This document shows, piece by piece, positions 7,725-13,521 of a stretch of 13,521 bases of DNA (the first letter of the stretch is position 1; each line of letters opens with the position of its first letter). Source of the stretch: Bacteroides sp. (lineage in GTDB: Bacteria; Bacteroidota; Bacteroidia; Bacteroidales; Bacteroidaceae); assembly GCA_017556595.1 (NCBI GenBank), contig JAFYML010000059.1, forward strand, positions 1-13,521, read 5' to 3'. The notes under the pieces were generated by a model. It was not told the DNA's origin. It did no database searches and worked only from the letters and a program-made list of their open reading frames with translations. The translations under genes and the position numbers were made by a program.

Positions 7725-8111
7725 ATGACTACATATTTGAATTTAGAGAACTTACGCTTCTATGCTTATCATGGTGTGATGCCCCAAGAGCAAGTGGTGG
7801 GGAATGAATATATCGTAAACTTACGTATGAAGGTAGATGTGAGCAAGGCGATGGCGAGCGATGAAGTGGCCGACACGGTGAACTATGCCGAAGTGTTCGA
7901 AGCAATAAAGAAGGAAATGGAGATTCCATCCAAACTGATTGAGCATGTGGCCGGACGCATTACGAAAAGATTGTTCAAGGAATTCCCAACAATAGAGGAA
8001 ATAACGCTAAAACTATCGAAACGCAACCCTCCAATGGGGGCAGATATAGATGCGGCGGCTATTGAATGCAACATCACCCGAGAGGAAACTAAAGGCTTTC
8101 TGCAAAAGTAA
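7725..8111 (+). CDS. folB: Dihydroneopterin aldolase
   Basis: FolB splits 7,8-dihydroneopterin to 6-hydroxymethyl-7,8-dihydropterin and glycolaldehyde in folate synthesis, as a cytoplasmic homo-oligomer. At 128 residues it has the usual length. Family residues are in the expected places: LRFYAYHGVMPQE with E22, VNYAEVF with Y54, IEHVAGRI with E73/H74, and SKRNPPMGADID with the likely catalytic lysine K99. The ATG at 7725 begins the first beta-strand and follows an A-rich stretch without a Shine-Dalgarno sequence. No other folate gene is adjacent in this window. Confidence 0.95.
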   Translation: MTTYLNLENLRFYAYHGVMPQEQVVGNEYIVNLRMKVDVSKAMASDEVADTVNYAEVFEAIKKEMEIPSKLIEHVAGRITKRLFKEFPTIEEITLKLSKRNPPMGADIDAAAIECNITREETKGFLQK

Positions 8112-8131
8112 CGCAAGTTCTTCGGTGTAAC

Positions 8132-8271
8132 ATTAAAGGTGATGCGCGTTTCCCCTACTAGGAAACTGGCGTTCCCGTATTAGGAAATAGGCGTTTCCCT
8201 ACAAGGAAACGAGCGTTTCCTCACAAAGAAAAAGAAGGAAACTGCAAGCATTTGATTACTTGACCTTTAAT
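8132..8271. repeat. Possible 140-bp element bounded by 9-bp inverted repeats
   Basis: ATTAAAGGT (8132-8140) and ACCTTTAAT (8263-8271) are exact reverse complements. They bracket the tandem palindromic repeats in the folB/glycosyltransferase gap. No target-site duplication is visible outside them, so mobility is not supported. The bracketing arms might instead form the base of an RNA or cruciform structure. Confidence 0.35.
8146..8244. repeat. Four tandem ~22-bp palindromic repeats
   Basis: Units begin at 8146, 8169, 8191 and 8213 (23, 22, 22 and 22 bases), each starting GCGTT and built as GCGTTTCC-N6-7-GGAAAC plus two bases. Units 1 and 3 have perfect GTTTCC/GGAAAC arms (8148-8153 with 8161-8166; 8193-8198 with 8205-8210). 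Units 2 and 4 are decayed. A last half-unit GGAAACTG lies at 8237-8244. There are no unique spacers, so this is not CRISPR. The array fills the gap between convergent folB and the glycosyltransferase gene and resembles REP-type intergenic palindromes. Confidence 0.75.
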
Positions 8272-8297
8272 AATATCGTAAAAGAAGTAGGATTATC

Positions 8298-9314
8298 TCA
8301 TAATTGGGAAAAGGTGTATTTTCCTTTCAAATAGAATTGCGCCAAGATGCTATTGATGCTTCGTTCGGGAATATCGGTAAGAATTGCCTTTTGTTGATTC
8401 TCGTCGCGCGAAGCTTTAAAGTCGGGAAGCAACGATTTGTATTCACGGCGAGCTTGCATCACGGCACGAGCATGAGCCAATTGTCCGCCCAACAAGTACT
8501 TCAAGGCAGCAACATAATCCAAACAAGCACGCACACGCATCACAGGCTTCAACTCTGCCTCGGGTAGGTTTTTATAGAGCATCAAGAGGTTGTTGCGGAA
8601 GTTCAGGAAGGTTTTGCGCGGGCTCTCTTTTTGCAAGGTAGCTCCACCTAAATGATAAACTACACTATCGGGTACACACACCACTCCACGACCGCGTGCA
8701 CGAAGTCGCCAACAGAGGTCAATCTCTTCCATGTGTGCAAAGAAGCGACCATCCAATCCACCCACTGCACGATAATCGTTCAAGCGAATGAAAAGGGCAG
8801 CACCGGTAGCCCAAAACACGGGCGCTATGGTATCGTATTGCCCGCTATCCTCCTCTACTACATGGAATATACGACCACGGCAATAGGGATAGCCATAGCG
8901 GTCGATATAACCACCGGCGGCACCGGCATACTCAAAGCAAGCAGGCTGACGAAGGCTGCGTATTTTCGGTTGGCAAGCCGCTACTTCGGGATGCGCATCC
9001 ATGTAGGTCAGCAAAGGAGACAACCAACCATCGCTCACTTCTACATCGCTATTTAGTAATACCGCATACTCGGCATCCACTTGCTGAAGCGCCAAATTGT
9101 AACCAGCAGCAAAGCCGTGATTCTCTTTTAATAGAATAAGGTTTACTTGCGGAAAGTCGCGGCTAAGCATCGCCACCGAATCGTCGGTAGAGCCATTATC
9201 CGCCACATACACACCCACACCATCGGCACCGGCCGAGGCAAGTACCGAAGGAAGATAGCGGCTGAGCATCTCGCGGCCATTCCAATTCAATATGACGATT
9301 GCGACTTTCTCCAT
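8298..9314 (-). CDS. Family 2 glycosyltransferase (rhamnosyltransferase-like)
   Basis: This 338-residue GT-A fold enzyme should transfer a sugar from a nucleotide-sugar donor to a cell-surface or polysaccharide acceptor. The start MEKVAIVILNWNG is the first Rossmann strand. ADNGSTDDS (38-46) binds the nucleotide. The DxD-type metal site is NSDVEV (88-93). The acceptor/catalytic region is HMEEIDLCWRLRARG (194-208), with the preceding WATGAALFIR. The pattern resembles the WbbL/RfbN group often annotated as rhamnosyltransferase, but donor and acceptor cannot be read from sequence. No transmembrane segment is evident; attachment to the membrane would be peripheral. It starts 6 bases after the mtaB stop, so it is probably co-transcribed with mtaB, with no obvious functional link between the two. 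Confidence 0.9.
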   Translation of the reverse strand: MEKVAIVILNWNGREMLSRYLPSVLASAGADGVGVYVADNGSTDDSVAMLSRDFPQVNLILLKENHGFAAGYNLALQQVDAEYAVLLNSDVEVSDGWLSPLLTYMDAHPEVAACQPKIRSLRQPACFEYAGAAGGYIDRYGYPYCRGRIFHVVEEDSGQYDTIAPVFWATGAALFIRLNDYRAVGGLDGRFFAHMEEIDLCWRLRARGRGVVCVPDSVVYHLGGATLQKESPRKTFLNFRNNLLMLYKNLPEAELKPVMRVRACLDYVAALKYLLGGQLAHARAVMQARREYKSLLPDFKASRDENQQKAILTDIPERSINSILAQFYLKGKYTFSQL

Positions 9315-9320
9315 TGTTTG

Positions 9321-10640
9321 TTAATCTATAAATTCGCCCATCAAGGCTGTTCCGTCATCGTTCAGTTCGCCCAAACGAAGCATCACCAATTGATTGTCGA
9401 GTGCATCGTTGCGAGGCACCTCCACACGGATGTAATTGGGCGTAAAGCCATGCATCGGCGTGCCAGGTTTAGAGCGTTCGAGCAATACGGGCATCACCTG
9501 TCCGATGTGACGACGATAAAATGCTTGCGTCTTAGCATCGGAAATATCAAGCAGTTGCTGGCTTCGACGATGCTTTTCGTCGGGCGACACAACATAATCT
9601 ATCTTCAATGCTTGCGTACCAGGACGTTCGGAATAGCTGAACACATGCACCTGAGTAACATCCAACGACTGGATAAAGTTGCGTGCTTGCTCGAAATATT
9701 CGGGAGTTTCGCCACGTGTACCCACAATCACATCCACACCGATAAACGCATGCGGCATCAGTTGCTTGATGCGTTGCACCTTCGATGCAAACAAAGCGGT
9801 ATCGTAGCGGCGGCGCATTAACTTCAACACTTCGTCGCAACCCGATTGTAGGGGTATATGAAAATGGGGCATGAATCGTTTGGATTGCGCTACGAAGTCA
9901 AGCACTTCATCGGCCAGCAAGTTGGGTTCGATGGAAGAGATGCGGTAACGTTCAATGCCTTCTACCTCGTCGAGCGCTTTCACTAAATCAAAAAATGTTT
10001 CACCGGTTGTTTTACCGAAATCACCGATATTCACACCTGTCAAGACAATCTCCTTGCCGCCTTCGGCTGCAGCTTGGCGAGCTTGCTCCACCAACGAAGC
10101 AATGCTACCATTGCGGCTTCGCCCACGCGCAAAAGGAATGGTGCAATAAGAACAGAAATAGTCGCAACCATCTTGCACCTTCAAGAAGAAACGTGTACGG
10201 TCGCCACGCGAACAAGAAGGAGCAAACGAGCGAATATCTTTAAATTCCGATGTAAAGGCTTGGCTGTTTTCTTTCTTTTGCAAGTTACCCAAGTAGTGCA
10301 ACAAGTCACCTTTCTGTTCGGCACCCAACACCACATCCACGCCTTCAATCTGAGCAACGGTTTCGGGTTTCAATTGAGCATAGCAACCTGTCACCACGAC
10401 AAAAGCGCCAGGGTGTTGCTTCACCAAGCGATGAATGGCTTGTCGGCATTTCTTGTCGGCCACTTCGGTTACCGAGCAGGTATTTACCACACAAACATCG
10501 GCCTTCTCTCCCTTTCGTGCGGTGCGTATGCCCAATTCACTCAATGCACGCCCAATGGTCGAAGTTTCCGAAAAGTTAAGTTTACACCCCAACGTGTAGT
10601 AAACTGCCTTTTTATCTTGAAATACTTGCGTATCTATCAT
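9321..10640 (-). CDS. mtaB: tRNA t6A37 methylthiotransferase MtaB
   Basis: MtaB is a radical-SAM enzyme that adds a methylthio group to C2 of N6-threonylcarbamoyladenosine at position 37 of ANN-decoding tRNAs. The 439 residues show the three domains. The N-terminal MTTase domain has cluster cysteines C19 (TLGCKLN), C55 (NTCSVT) and C86 (TGCYAQ). The radical-SAM core carries C159, C163 and C166 in DGCDYFCSYCTIPFARGRSR, binding the SAM-linked 4Fe-4S cluster. A C-terminal TRAM-like tRNA-binding region runs from about 375. YTLGCKLNFSE and the overall length favour MtaB over MiaB or RimO. The ATG at 10640 lies about 22 bases downstream of a promoter -7 element, and the glycosyltransferase gene follows after 6 bases. 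Confidence 0.93.
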   Translation of the reverse strand: MIDTQVFQDKKAVYYTLGCKLNFSETSTIGRALSELGIRTARKGEKADVCVVNTCSVTEVADKKCRQAIHRLVKQHPGAFVVVTGCYAQLKPETVAQIEGVDVVLGAEQKGDLLHYLGNLQKKENSQAFTSEFKDIRSFAPSCSRGDRTRFFLKVQDGCDYFCSYCTIPFARGRSRNGSIASLVEQARQAAAEGGKEIVLTGVNIGDFGKTTGETFFDLVKALDEVEGIERYRISSIEPNLLADEVLDFVAQSKRFMPHFHIPLQSGCDEVLKLMRRRYDTALFASKVQRIKQLMPHAFIGVDVIVGTRGETPEYFEQARNFIQSLDVTQVHVFSYSERPGTQALKIDYVVSPDEKHRRSQQLLDISDAKTQAFYRRHIGQVMPVLLERSKPGTPMHGFTPNYIRVEVPRNDALDNQLVMLRLGELNDDGTALMGEFID

Positions 10641-10662
10641 ATTCCTTATGCTTAATTGGTTG

Positions 10663-10694
10663 CAAAGTTATTAAAAAGATAGCAGATTTGGCAA
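10663..10694 (-). promoter_or_regulatory. mtaB-glycosyltransferase operon promoter
   Basis: On the minus strand TAACTTTG (10670-10663) matches the -7 element exactly. A partial -33 (TTG at 10694-10692, preceded by C) lies 21 bases upstream. The leader before the mtaB ATG would be under 20 bases. Confidence 0.5.
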
Positions 10695-10765
10695 GAAACA
10701 GAAAACAATATGCACTATCGAATGTTATATAGTGGCATCGTTAAACAAATAAAGAATAGAAATTT

Positions 10766-10963
10766 ATGAAGAAATTAGTATTTTTTGCAGCTAGCATTGC
10801 GCTTATCAGTCTTGCCGCATGCGGTAACAGCAATAACCAACAAATGACACCGGTTGCCGAGATTGATGAAGTGACCGTAGCAGTTATAGCCGACACCGTA
10901 GCCCCCGATTCGGTAGTAATGGATACTATCGTTGGTATATCCGGCACCATTATTGGCGAATGA
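10766..10963 (+). CDS. Small acidic lipoprotein of unknown function
   Basis: A 65-residue protein with a clear lipoprotein signal: MKK, a hydrophobic stretch (4-16) and lipobox L16-A17-A18-C19. Cleavage before C19 would leave a lipid-anchored peptide of 47 residues. That peptide has no lysine or arginine, about seven acidic residues, and is rich in valine, threonine and isoleucine (VTVAVIADTVAPDSVVMDT). No domain is recognised. The ATG is preceded by an A-rich leader without a Shine-Dalgarno sequence. It is divergent from mtaB and convergent with the ribosomal operon, with a two-way terminator after it, so it appears to be a one-gene unit. A real gene is likely because of the signal peptide and the terminator. 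Confidence 0.75.
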   Translation: MKKLVFFAASIALISLAACGNSNNQQMTPVAEIDEVTVAVIADTVAPDSVVMDTIVGISGTIIGE

Positions 10964-10981
10964 GCCAATGTAGAAAGACAA

Positions 10982-11015
10982 AGAAGCCCGACTCTCTTCC
11001 GAGAATCGGGCTTCT
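10982..11015. terminator. Two-way terminator between the lipoprotein gene and rplI
   Basis: AGAAGCCCGA (10982-10991) pairs with TCGGGCTTCT (11006-11015). One mismatch and TCTC/GAGA (10993-10996 with 11001-11004) continue the stem around a TTCC loop. On the minus strand it is followed by TTTGTCTTTC, a T-rich tail suited to ending the rpsF-rpsR-rplI transcript. Confidence 0.85.
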
Positions 11016-11044
11016 GCATATTTAATAAAATATGATTCGTGTGA

Positions 11045-11497
11045 TTAAGCTTCTGTTTCAGCTACCACTTCGAAAGGAATCTCTACAGATACTTCCTTGT
11101 GCAACTTAACAACAGCCTTGTATTGACCAACTTCCTTCACAGCATCCTTAACAACGATAATCTTGCGATCGATGTTGTGACCCAACTTAGCCAATTCGTC
11201 AGCGATTTGAATGTTACCTACTGAACCAAAGATAGTACCAGTTGCGCTAACCTTAGTAGCGATAGTCAATGATACACCTTCGAGCTTAGCAGCCAATTCT
11301 TCAGCATCTTTCTTAATCTTTTCCAACTTGTGAGCACGTTGCTTCAATTCTTCAGCCAACATTTTCTTTGCAGAAGGAGAAGCTATAACAGCTTTACCAG
11401 TAGGAATAAGGTAGTTACGACCATAACCTGACTTTACAGTCACGATATCGTTCTTATAACCCAAATTGATTACGTCTTCTTTCAAAATAATTTCCAT
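11045..11497 (-). CDS. rplI: 50S ribosomal protein bL9
   Basis: bL9 binds 23S rRNA near the L1 stalk base and extends away from the ribosome, helping maintain reading frame. The 150 residues show the family's N-terminal RNA-binding domain ([32 protein letters not shown]), a long connecting helix rich in charged residues (about 43-75), and a C-terminal domain ([17 protein letters not shown] onward). It is the last gene of rpsF-rpsR-rplI, 17 bases after rpsR. Unlike most genes here it has a strong Shine-Dalgarno sequence 7 bases before its ATG. Confidence 0.97.
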   Translation of the reverse strand: MEIILKEDVINLGYKNDIVTVKSGYGRNYLIPTGKAVIASPSAKKMLAEELKQRAHKLEKIKKDAEELAAKLEGVSLTIATKVSATGTIFGSVGNIQIADELAKLGHNIDRKIIVVKDAVKEVGQYKAVVKLHKEVSVEIPFEVVAETEA

Positions 11498-11504
11498 ACT
11501 ATCT

Positions 11505-11510
11505 CCTCCT
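11505..11510 (-). promoter_or_regulatory. Strong Shine-Dalgarno sequence of rplI
   Basis: On the minus strand AAGAGGAGGAGATAGT precedes the ATG; AGGAGG lies 7 bases from the start. This is unusual for Bacteroidetes, whose ribosomes largely ignore Shine-Dalgarno sequences. Confidence 0.8.
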
Positions 11511-11514
11511 CTTA

Positions 11515-11784
11515 TTATTTCATCATGTCAGTTACATAAGGCAACAAAGCCAAGTGGCGAGCTCTCTTCACAGCTTGAGCAACACGACGTTGGAACTTCA
11601 ATGAAGTACCAGTGATGCGACGTGGCAAAATCTTACCTTGTTCGTTCAAGAACTTCTTCAAGAATTCGGGATCTTTGTAATCAATATACTTGATACCGCT
11701 CTTTTTGAAGCGACAATACTTTTTCTTCTTTACGTCCACAGTCGGTGGAGTTAAATATCTGATTTCTGATTGAACTTGTGCCAT
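11515..11784 (-). CDS. rpsR: 30S ribosomal protein bS18
   Basis: bS18 pairs with bS6 on the platform of the small subunit. The 89 residues contain the family core: [19 protein letters not shown], then [35 protein letters not shown]. The N-terminal tail ([19 protein letters not shown]) is typical of Bacteroidetes bS18. It starts 2 bases after the rpsF stop, and its Shine-Dalgarno sequence lies within the last rpsF codons, suggesting translational coupling. In Bacteroidetes bS18, bS6 and bS21 together hold the 16S rRNA 3' tail in a pocket (established from Flavobacterium ribosome structures). Confidence 0.97.
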   Translation of the reverse strand: MAQVQSEIRYLTPPTVDVKKKKYCRFKKSGIKYIDYKDPEFLKKFLNEQGKILPRRITGTSLKFQRRVAQAVKRARHLALLPYVTDMMK

Positions 11785-11786
11785 GA

Positions 11787-12131
11787 TTAATCCTCCTTTT
11801 TAGTTGATTTAACACCTCTTCTCTTAGCAGCATATTCTGCAGCATACTTCTCTTGCTTGAAAGTCAAGAAACGAATAACGCGCTCGTCGCGACGGAAGTT
11901 CACTTCCAACTTTGCAATTACACTTGGTTCTGCATCGAACTCAATCAGTTGATAGAAACCAGTTGACTTCTTTTGAATTGGGTAAGCCAATTTCTTAAGT
12001 CCCCAGTTTTCTTCATTTACAATCTCAGCACCTTCCTTAACAAGGATGCCTTTGAATTTTTCTACCGCTTCCTTCATCTGAGCATCAGACAAAACGGGAG
12101 TCAAAATGAAAACGGTTTCGTAATGATTCAT
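11787..12131 (-). CDS. rpsF: 30S ribosomal protein bS6
   Basis: bS6 forms the bS6-bS18 heterodimer on the 30S platform. The 114 residues have the ferredoxin-like bS6 fold landmarks: [38 protein letters not shown], and [14 protein letters not shown] basic C-terminal tail ends in KKED. First gene of rpsF-rpsR-rplI, with a leader of about 40 bases from a clear promoter. The leader is AT-rich and shows no obvious hairpin of the bS6:bS18-binding type. The ATG at 12131 is preceded by AAAGAAGT, at best a weak Shine-Dalgarno sequence. Confidence 0.97.
   Translation of the reverse strand: MNHYETVFILTPVLSDAQMKEAVEKFKGILVKEGAEIVNEENWGLKKLAYPIQKKSTGFYQLIEFDAEPSVIAKLEVNFRRDERVIRFLTFKQEKYAAEYAAKRRGVKSTKKED
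11792..11798 (-). promoter_or_regulatory. Strong Shine-Dalgarno sequence of rpsR inside rpsF codons
   Basis: AAGGAGG, 7 bases before the rpsR ATG, is formed by the last rpsF codons AAG GAG GAT TAA. No other start in the window has this strength except rplI. Confidence 0.8.
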
Positions 12132-12178
12132 ACTTCTTTAATTAATTAATAGAATTGTTTATTTTTTAAATGCGGGTG

Positions 12179-12209
12179 CAAAAGTAGTTATTTTATTTTG
12201 AACAACAAA
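12179..12209 (-). promoter_or_regulatory. Promoter of the rpsF-rpsR-rplI operon
   Basis: On the minus strand TTTG (12209-12206), a 19-base spacer, and TACTTTTG (12186-12179) match the Bacteroidetes promoter pattern exactly. The expected start point near 12173 gives a leader of about 40 bases. Confidence 0.75.
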
Positions 12210-12382
12210 CATTTAGACGGATTTTATTCGCTATACCTACGAATATAAGCTGCATTTTGCATACTTTTTATAAGATTGGCGGCGCCTCGGAAGAAAAAAG
12301 ACAAGTAAACTCCTTTTTTTCTTCACTAGGCATGCACCATCTTTTAATAAAATAGGCTACACCATGGAAATGCTCAAATAAA

Positions 12383-12414
12383 TTTGGCACTTCTCTCGGT
12401 TTGCACTATCTTTG
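12383..12414 (+). promoter_or_regulatory. Promoter of the MarR-family gene
   Basis: TTTG (12383-12386), a 20-base spacer, and TATCTTTG (12407-12414) match the pattern exactly. The -7 element covers the TTG at 12412, so translation cannot begin there; the ATG at 12439 is the start, with a leader of about 17 bases. Confidence 0.75.
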
Positions 12415-12438
12415 CAAAGTTGTTTAAACAATAAATCG

Positions 12439-12885
12439 ATGACAGAAACTATAAATTTTGATATGCAGCTGATCTTTGCTATCATGAACGGCAAAGTGTC
12501 GGCTGCCATTAACAGAAAGCTATACCGCAACTTCAGAACAATGGGTTTGGACATTACACCCGAACAATGGACAGTACTTATTTTCCTTTGGAAAAAGGAT
12601 GGCGTAAGTCAACAAGAGTTGTGTAATGCAACTTTCAAAGACAAGCCAAGCATGACACGACTAATTGACAACATGGAAAAGCAACATCTTGTTGTGCGCA
12701 TCCTTGACAAACAGGACAGGCGAAGCAATTTGGTGTACCTAACCAAGGATGGAAAAGCTTTGGAAGAACAAGCTTGGCCCATCGCAAATCGGACATTGGC
12801 CGAAGCATTGCAAGGCATCACTGTTCGCGAATTAAACATTGCACAAGAAGTATTAAGAAAGATTTTCAACCACGCAAAAGACTAA
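12439..12885 (+). CDS. MarR-family transcriptional regulator
   Basis: A 148-residue winged-helix repressor-type protein that would bind DNA as a dimer. Residues 1-35 form the dimerisation helix. The DNA-binding helices run through VSQQELCNATFKDKPSMTRL (56-75) into LIDNMEKQHLVVR. The wing is DKQDRRSNLVYLT, with the conserved D93-R94-R95. Its single cysteine (C62) lies in the helix-turn-helix; whether it senses anything is unknown. The ATG at 12439 is chosen because the upstream TTG lies in the promoter. It diverges from the ribosomal operon, and a small membrane protein gene follows after 125 bases. MarR proteins usually regulate their own region and often respond to small phenolic or oxidant molecules; no ligand can be inferred here. 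Confidence 0.9.
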   Translation: MTETINFDMQLIFAIMNGKVSAAINRKLYRNFRTMGLDITPEQWTVLIFLWKKDGVSQQELCNATFKDKPSMTRLIDNMEKQHLVVRILDKQDRRSNLVYLTKDGKALEEQAWPIANRTLAEALQGITVRELNIAQEVLRKIFNHAKD

Positions 12886-13010
12886 ATATTGGAGAATTTG
12901 CATTCCATAATAGTTTTTTAGCTAAAAAAATTTCGTTCGTTGAAGAATTATGCTTTTCTTTGTCACAAGAATATAAAGTTGATATAATAAACTATAAAAA
13001 TAAAAACACA

Positions 13011-13187
13011 ATGAAAGGCCTATTAAAGAATCTTGGATTGATTTTAATCGTGATTGCAGCTATCATCCTCGTTGCATGCGCAGTTACTGGAAATGTAAAC
13101 AACAATGCTATCTTGGGTGGTTCAGTTTTGTTAATGATTGTTGGTTTGATTACCTACATCGTTATCAACAAAAAGATTACTGATTAA
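13011..13187 (+). CDS. Small two-helix membrane protein of unknown function
   Basis: A 58-residue hydrophobic protein, MKGLLKNLGLILIVIAAIIL and onward. Helix 1 spans about 7-26 and helix 2 about 33-52, joined by a short polar turn (GNVNNN) and ending in a charged tail (NKKITD). Positive residues sit at both ends, suggesting both termini face the cytoplasm. A cysteine at 23 is preceded by L-V-A, but the second helix and the lack of a Gly/Ser/Asn-rich mature start make a lipoprotein unlikely. The ATG at 13011 follows an A-rich, Bacteroidetes-style leader; the frame is open further upstream, but those residues look like read-through of the MarR region. It may be co-transcribed with the MarR-type gene and is followed by a strong terminator. 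No family is recognised. Confidence 0.75.
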   Translation: MKGLLKNLGLILIVIAAIILVACAVTGNVNNNAILGGSVLLMIVGLITYIVINKKITD

Positions 13188-13211
13188 AGCAATGCTACAT
13201 TAAAGCAAAAT

Positions 13212-13243
13212 AAGAAGGGCGGTTAATTTTAACCGCCCTTCTT
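13212..13243. terminator. Strong two-way terminator
   Basis: AAGAAGGGCGGTTAA (13212-13226) pairs exactly with its reverse complement at 13229-13243. It sits between the small membrane protein gene and the convergent response regulator gene, with A/T-rich sequence on both sides. Confidence 0.9.
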
Positions 13244-13266
13244 ATTTATACATATGTCATGGTGTG

Positions 13267-13521
13267 TTATTCAACAGTTGAAGTAATCAACTTATAACCC
13301 TTGCCATGAATATTGATAATCTCGATTGTAGGATCGTCCTTTAGGTGCTTACGCAACTTAGTGATATATACATCCATACTACGAGCGTTGAAATAGTTGT
13401 CATCTACCCAAATTGTCTTCAAAGCAAAGTTACGCTCCAAAATTTCGTTGGCATGTGCACACAACAAGGCCAATAACTCAGATTCTTTTGTTGTCAACTT
13501 GGTCAATTTATCACCTACAGA
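13267..13521 (-). CDS. rprY: RprY-like OmpR/PhoB-family response regulator, C-terminal part
   Basis: Only the C-terminal winged-helix effector domain is inside the window; the receiver domain lies beyond base 13521 and the frame stays open to the edge. The sequence TTKESELLALLCAHANEILE, then ALKTIWVDDNYFNARSMDVY with ITKLRKHLKDD, and finally IEIINIHGKGYKLIT, is the OmpR-type fold: the recognition helix is ARSMDVYITKLRKHL and the beta-hairpin wing is GKGYKL. The wording of these segments closely resembles Bacteroides RprY, partner of the RprX histidine kinase. The TTG near 13506 is an internal leucine codon, not a start. Confidence 0.87.
   Translation of the reverse strand, partial: SVGDKLTKLTTKESELLALLCAHANEILERNFALKTIWVDDNYFNARSMDVYITKLRKHLKDDPTIEIINIHGKGYKLITSTVE

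Larger units (their letters stand above)
12132..12438. other. Divergent gap between rpsF and the MarR-type gene
   Basis: These 307 bases contain the rpsF promoter (minus) and the marR-type promoter (plus) at their two ends. Between them lies an imperfect inverted repeat, GAAGAAAAAAG (12290-12300) with CTTTTTTTCTTC (12313-12324), preceded by GGCGGCGCC. No gene or RNA is recognised. Confidence 0.55.

Noticed and set aside
8146..8244. CRISPR array
   Set aside because: Units are directly adjacent with no unique spacers, and no cas genes are present.
9147..10655. Long plus-strand open frames (193 and 224 codons) opposite mtaB and the glycosyltransferase
   Set aside because: They are antisense shadows of well-supported genes, with histidine-rich, low-complexity translations and no recognisable domain.
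12132..12175. bS6:bS18-binding leader RNA upstream of rpsF
   Set aside because: The leader of about 40 bases is almost pure A/T and shows no hairpin with the expected CCG-containing bulge.
12412..12438. Nine-residue N-terminal extension of the MarR protein from TTG at 12412
   Set aside because: That TTG is part of the promoter -7 element TATCTTTG, so it would not be transcribed.
12774..13010. Long N-terminal extension of the small membrane protein
   Set aside because: It overlaps the end of the MarR gene in another frame and its residues have no domain character; the ATG at 13011 with an A-rich leader is the natural start.

Overview
The window looks like Bacteroidales DNA, probably Prevotellaceae or Bacteroidaceae (genus not resolved). 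The grounds are protein sequences typical of the order (DnaA, NrdJ, the CBM20-CBM20-GH77 MalQ, an RprY-type regulator), repeated promoters of the Bacteroidetes form TTTG-N19-21-TAnnTTTG, and translation starts that mostly lack a Shine-Dalgarno sequence. The base composition is moderately AT-rich. No IS element, tRNA, rRNA or CRISPR array is visible. This is mostly core-genome housekeeping DNA, not an obvious accessory island.

Layout. Bases 1-1083 are one open frame. Its first ~40-50 codons read as a UvrD/AddA-type helicase segment, and the rest is DnaA lacking its N-terminus. A two-way terminator separates it from a convergent NfsA-like flavin nitroreductase (1121-1858, minus). A 397-base AT-rich gap (1859-2255) carries promoters for the nitroreductase and nrdJ plus palindromes and a 14-bp direct repeat. 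nrdJ (B12-dependent ribonucleotide reductase) and malQ (two starch-binding modules plus GH77) follow on the plus strand, separated by a large inverted-repeat structure. folB (dihydroneopterin aldolase) comes next. The convergent gap after folB holds four tandem ~22-bp palindromic repeats. On the minus strand a GT2 glycosyltransferase lies just downstream of mtaB (tRNA ms2t6A methylthiotransferase), probably as one operon. A 65-residue lipoprotein gene diverges from mtaB. The ribosomal operon rpsF-rpsR-rplI runs on the minus strand. Divergent from it are a MarR-family regulator and a 58-residue two-helix membrane protein. The window ends inside the C-terminal DNA-binding domain of an RprY-like response regulator (minus).

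How the genes work together. Most are independent housekeeping units: replication initiation, dNTP supply, folate synthesis, alpha-glucan use, tRNA modification and ribosome assembly. Clear hairpin terminators separate most convergent units. The points most worth a second look are the AddA/DnaA join at the left edge (probably a chimeric assembly, possibly a real fusion), the palindromic repeat array after folB, the large inverted repeat before malQ, and the two strong Shine-Dalgarno sequences found only at rpsR and rplI. I found no convincing undescribed multi-gene system.
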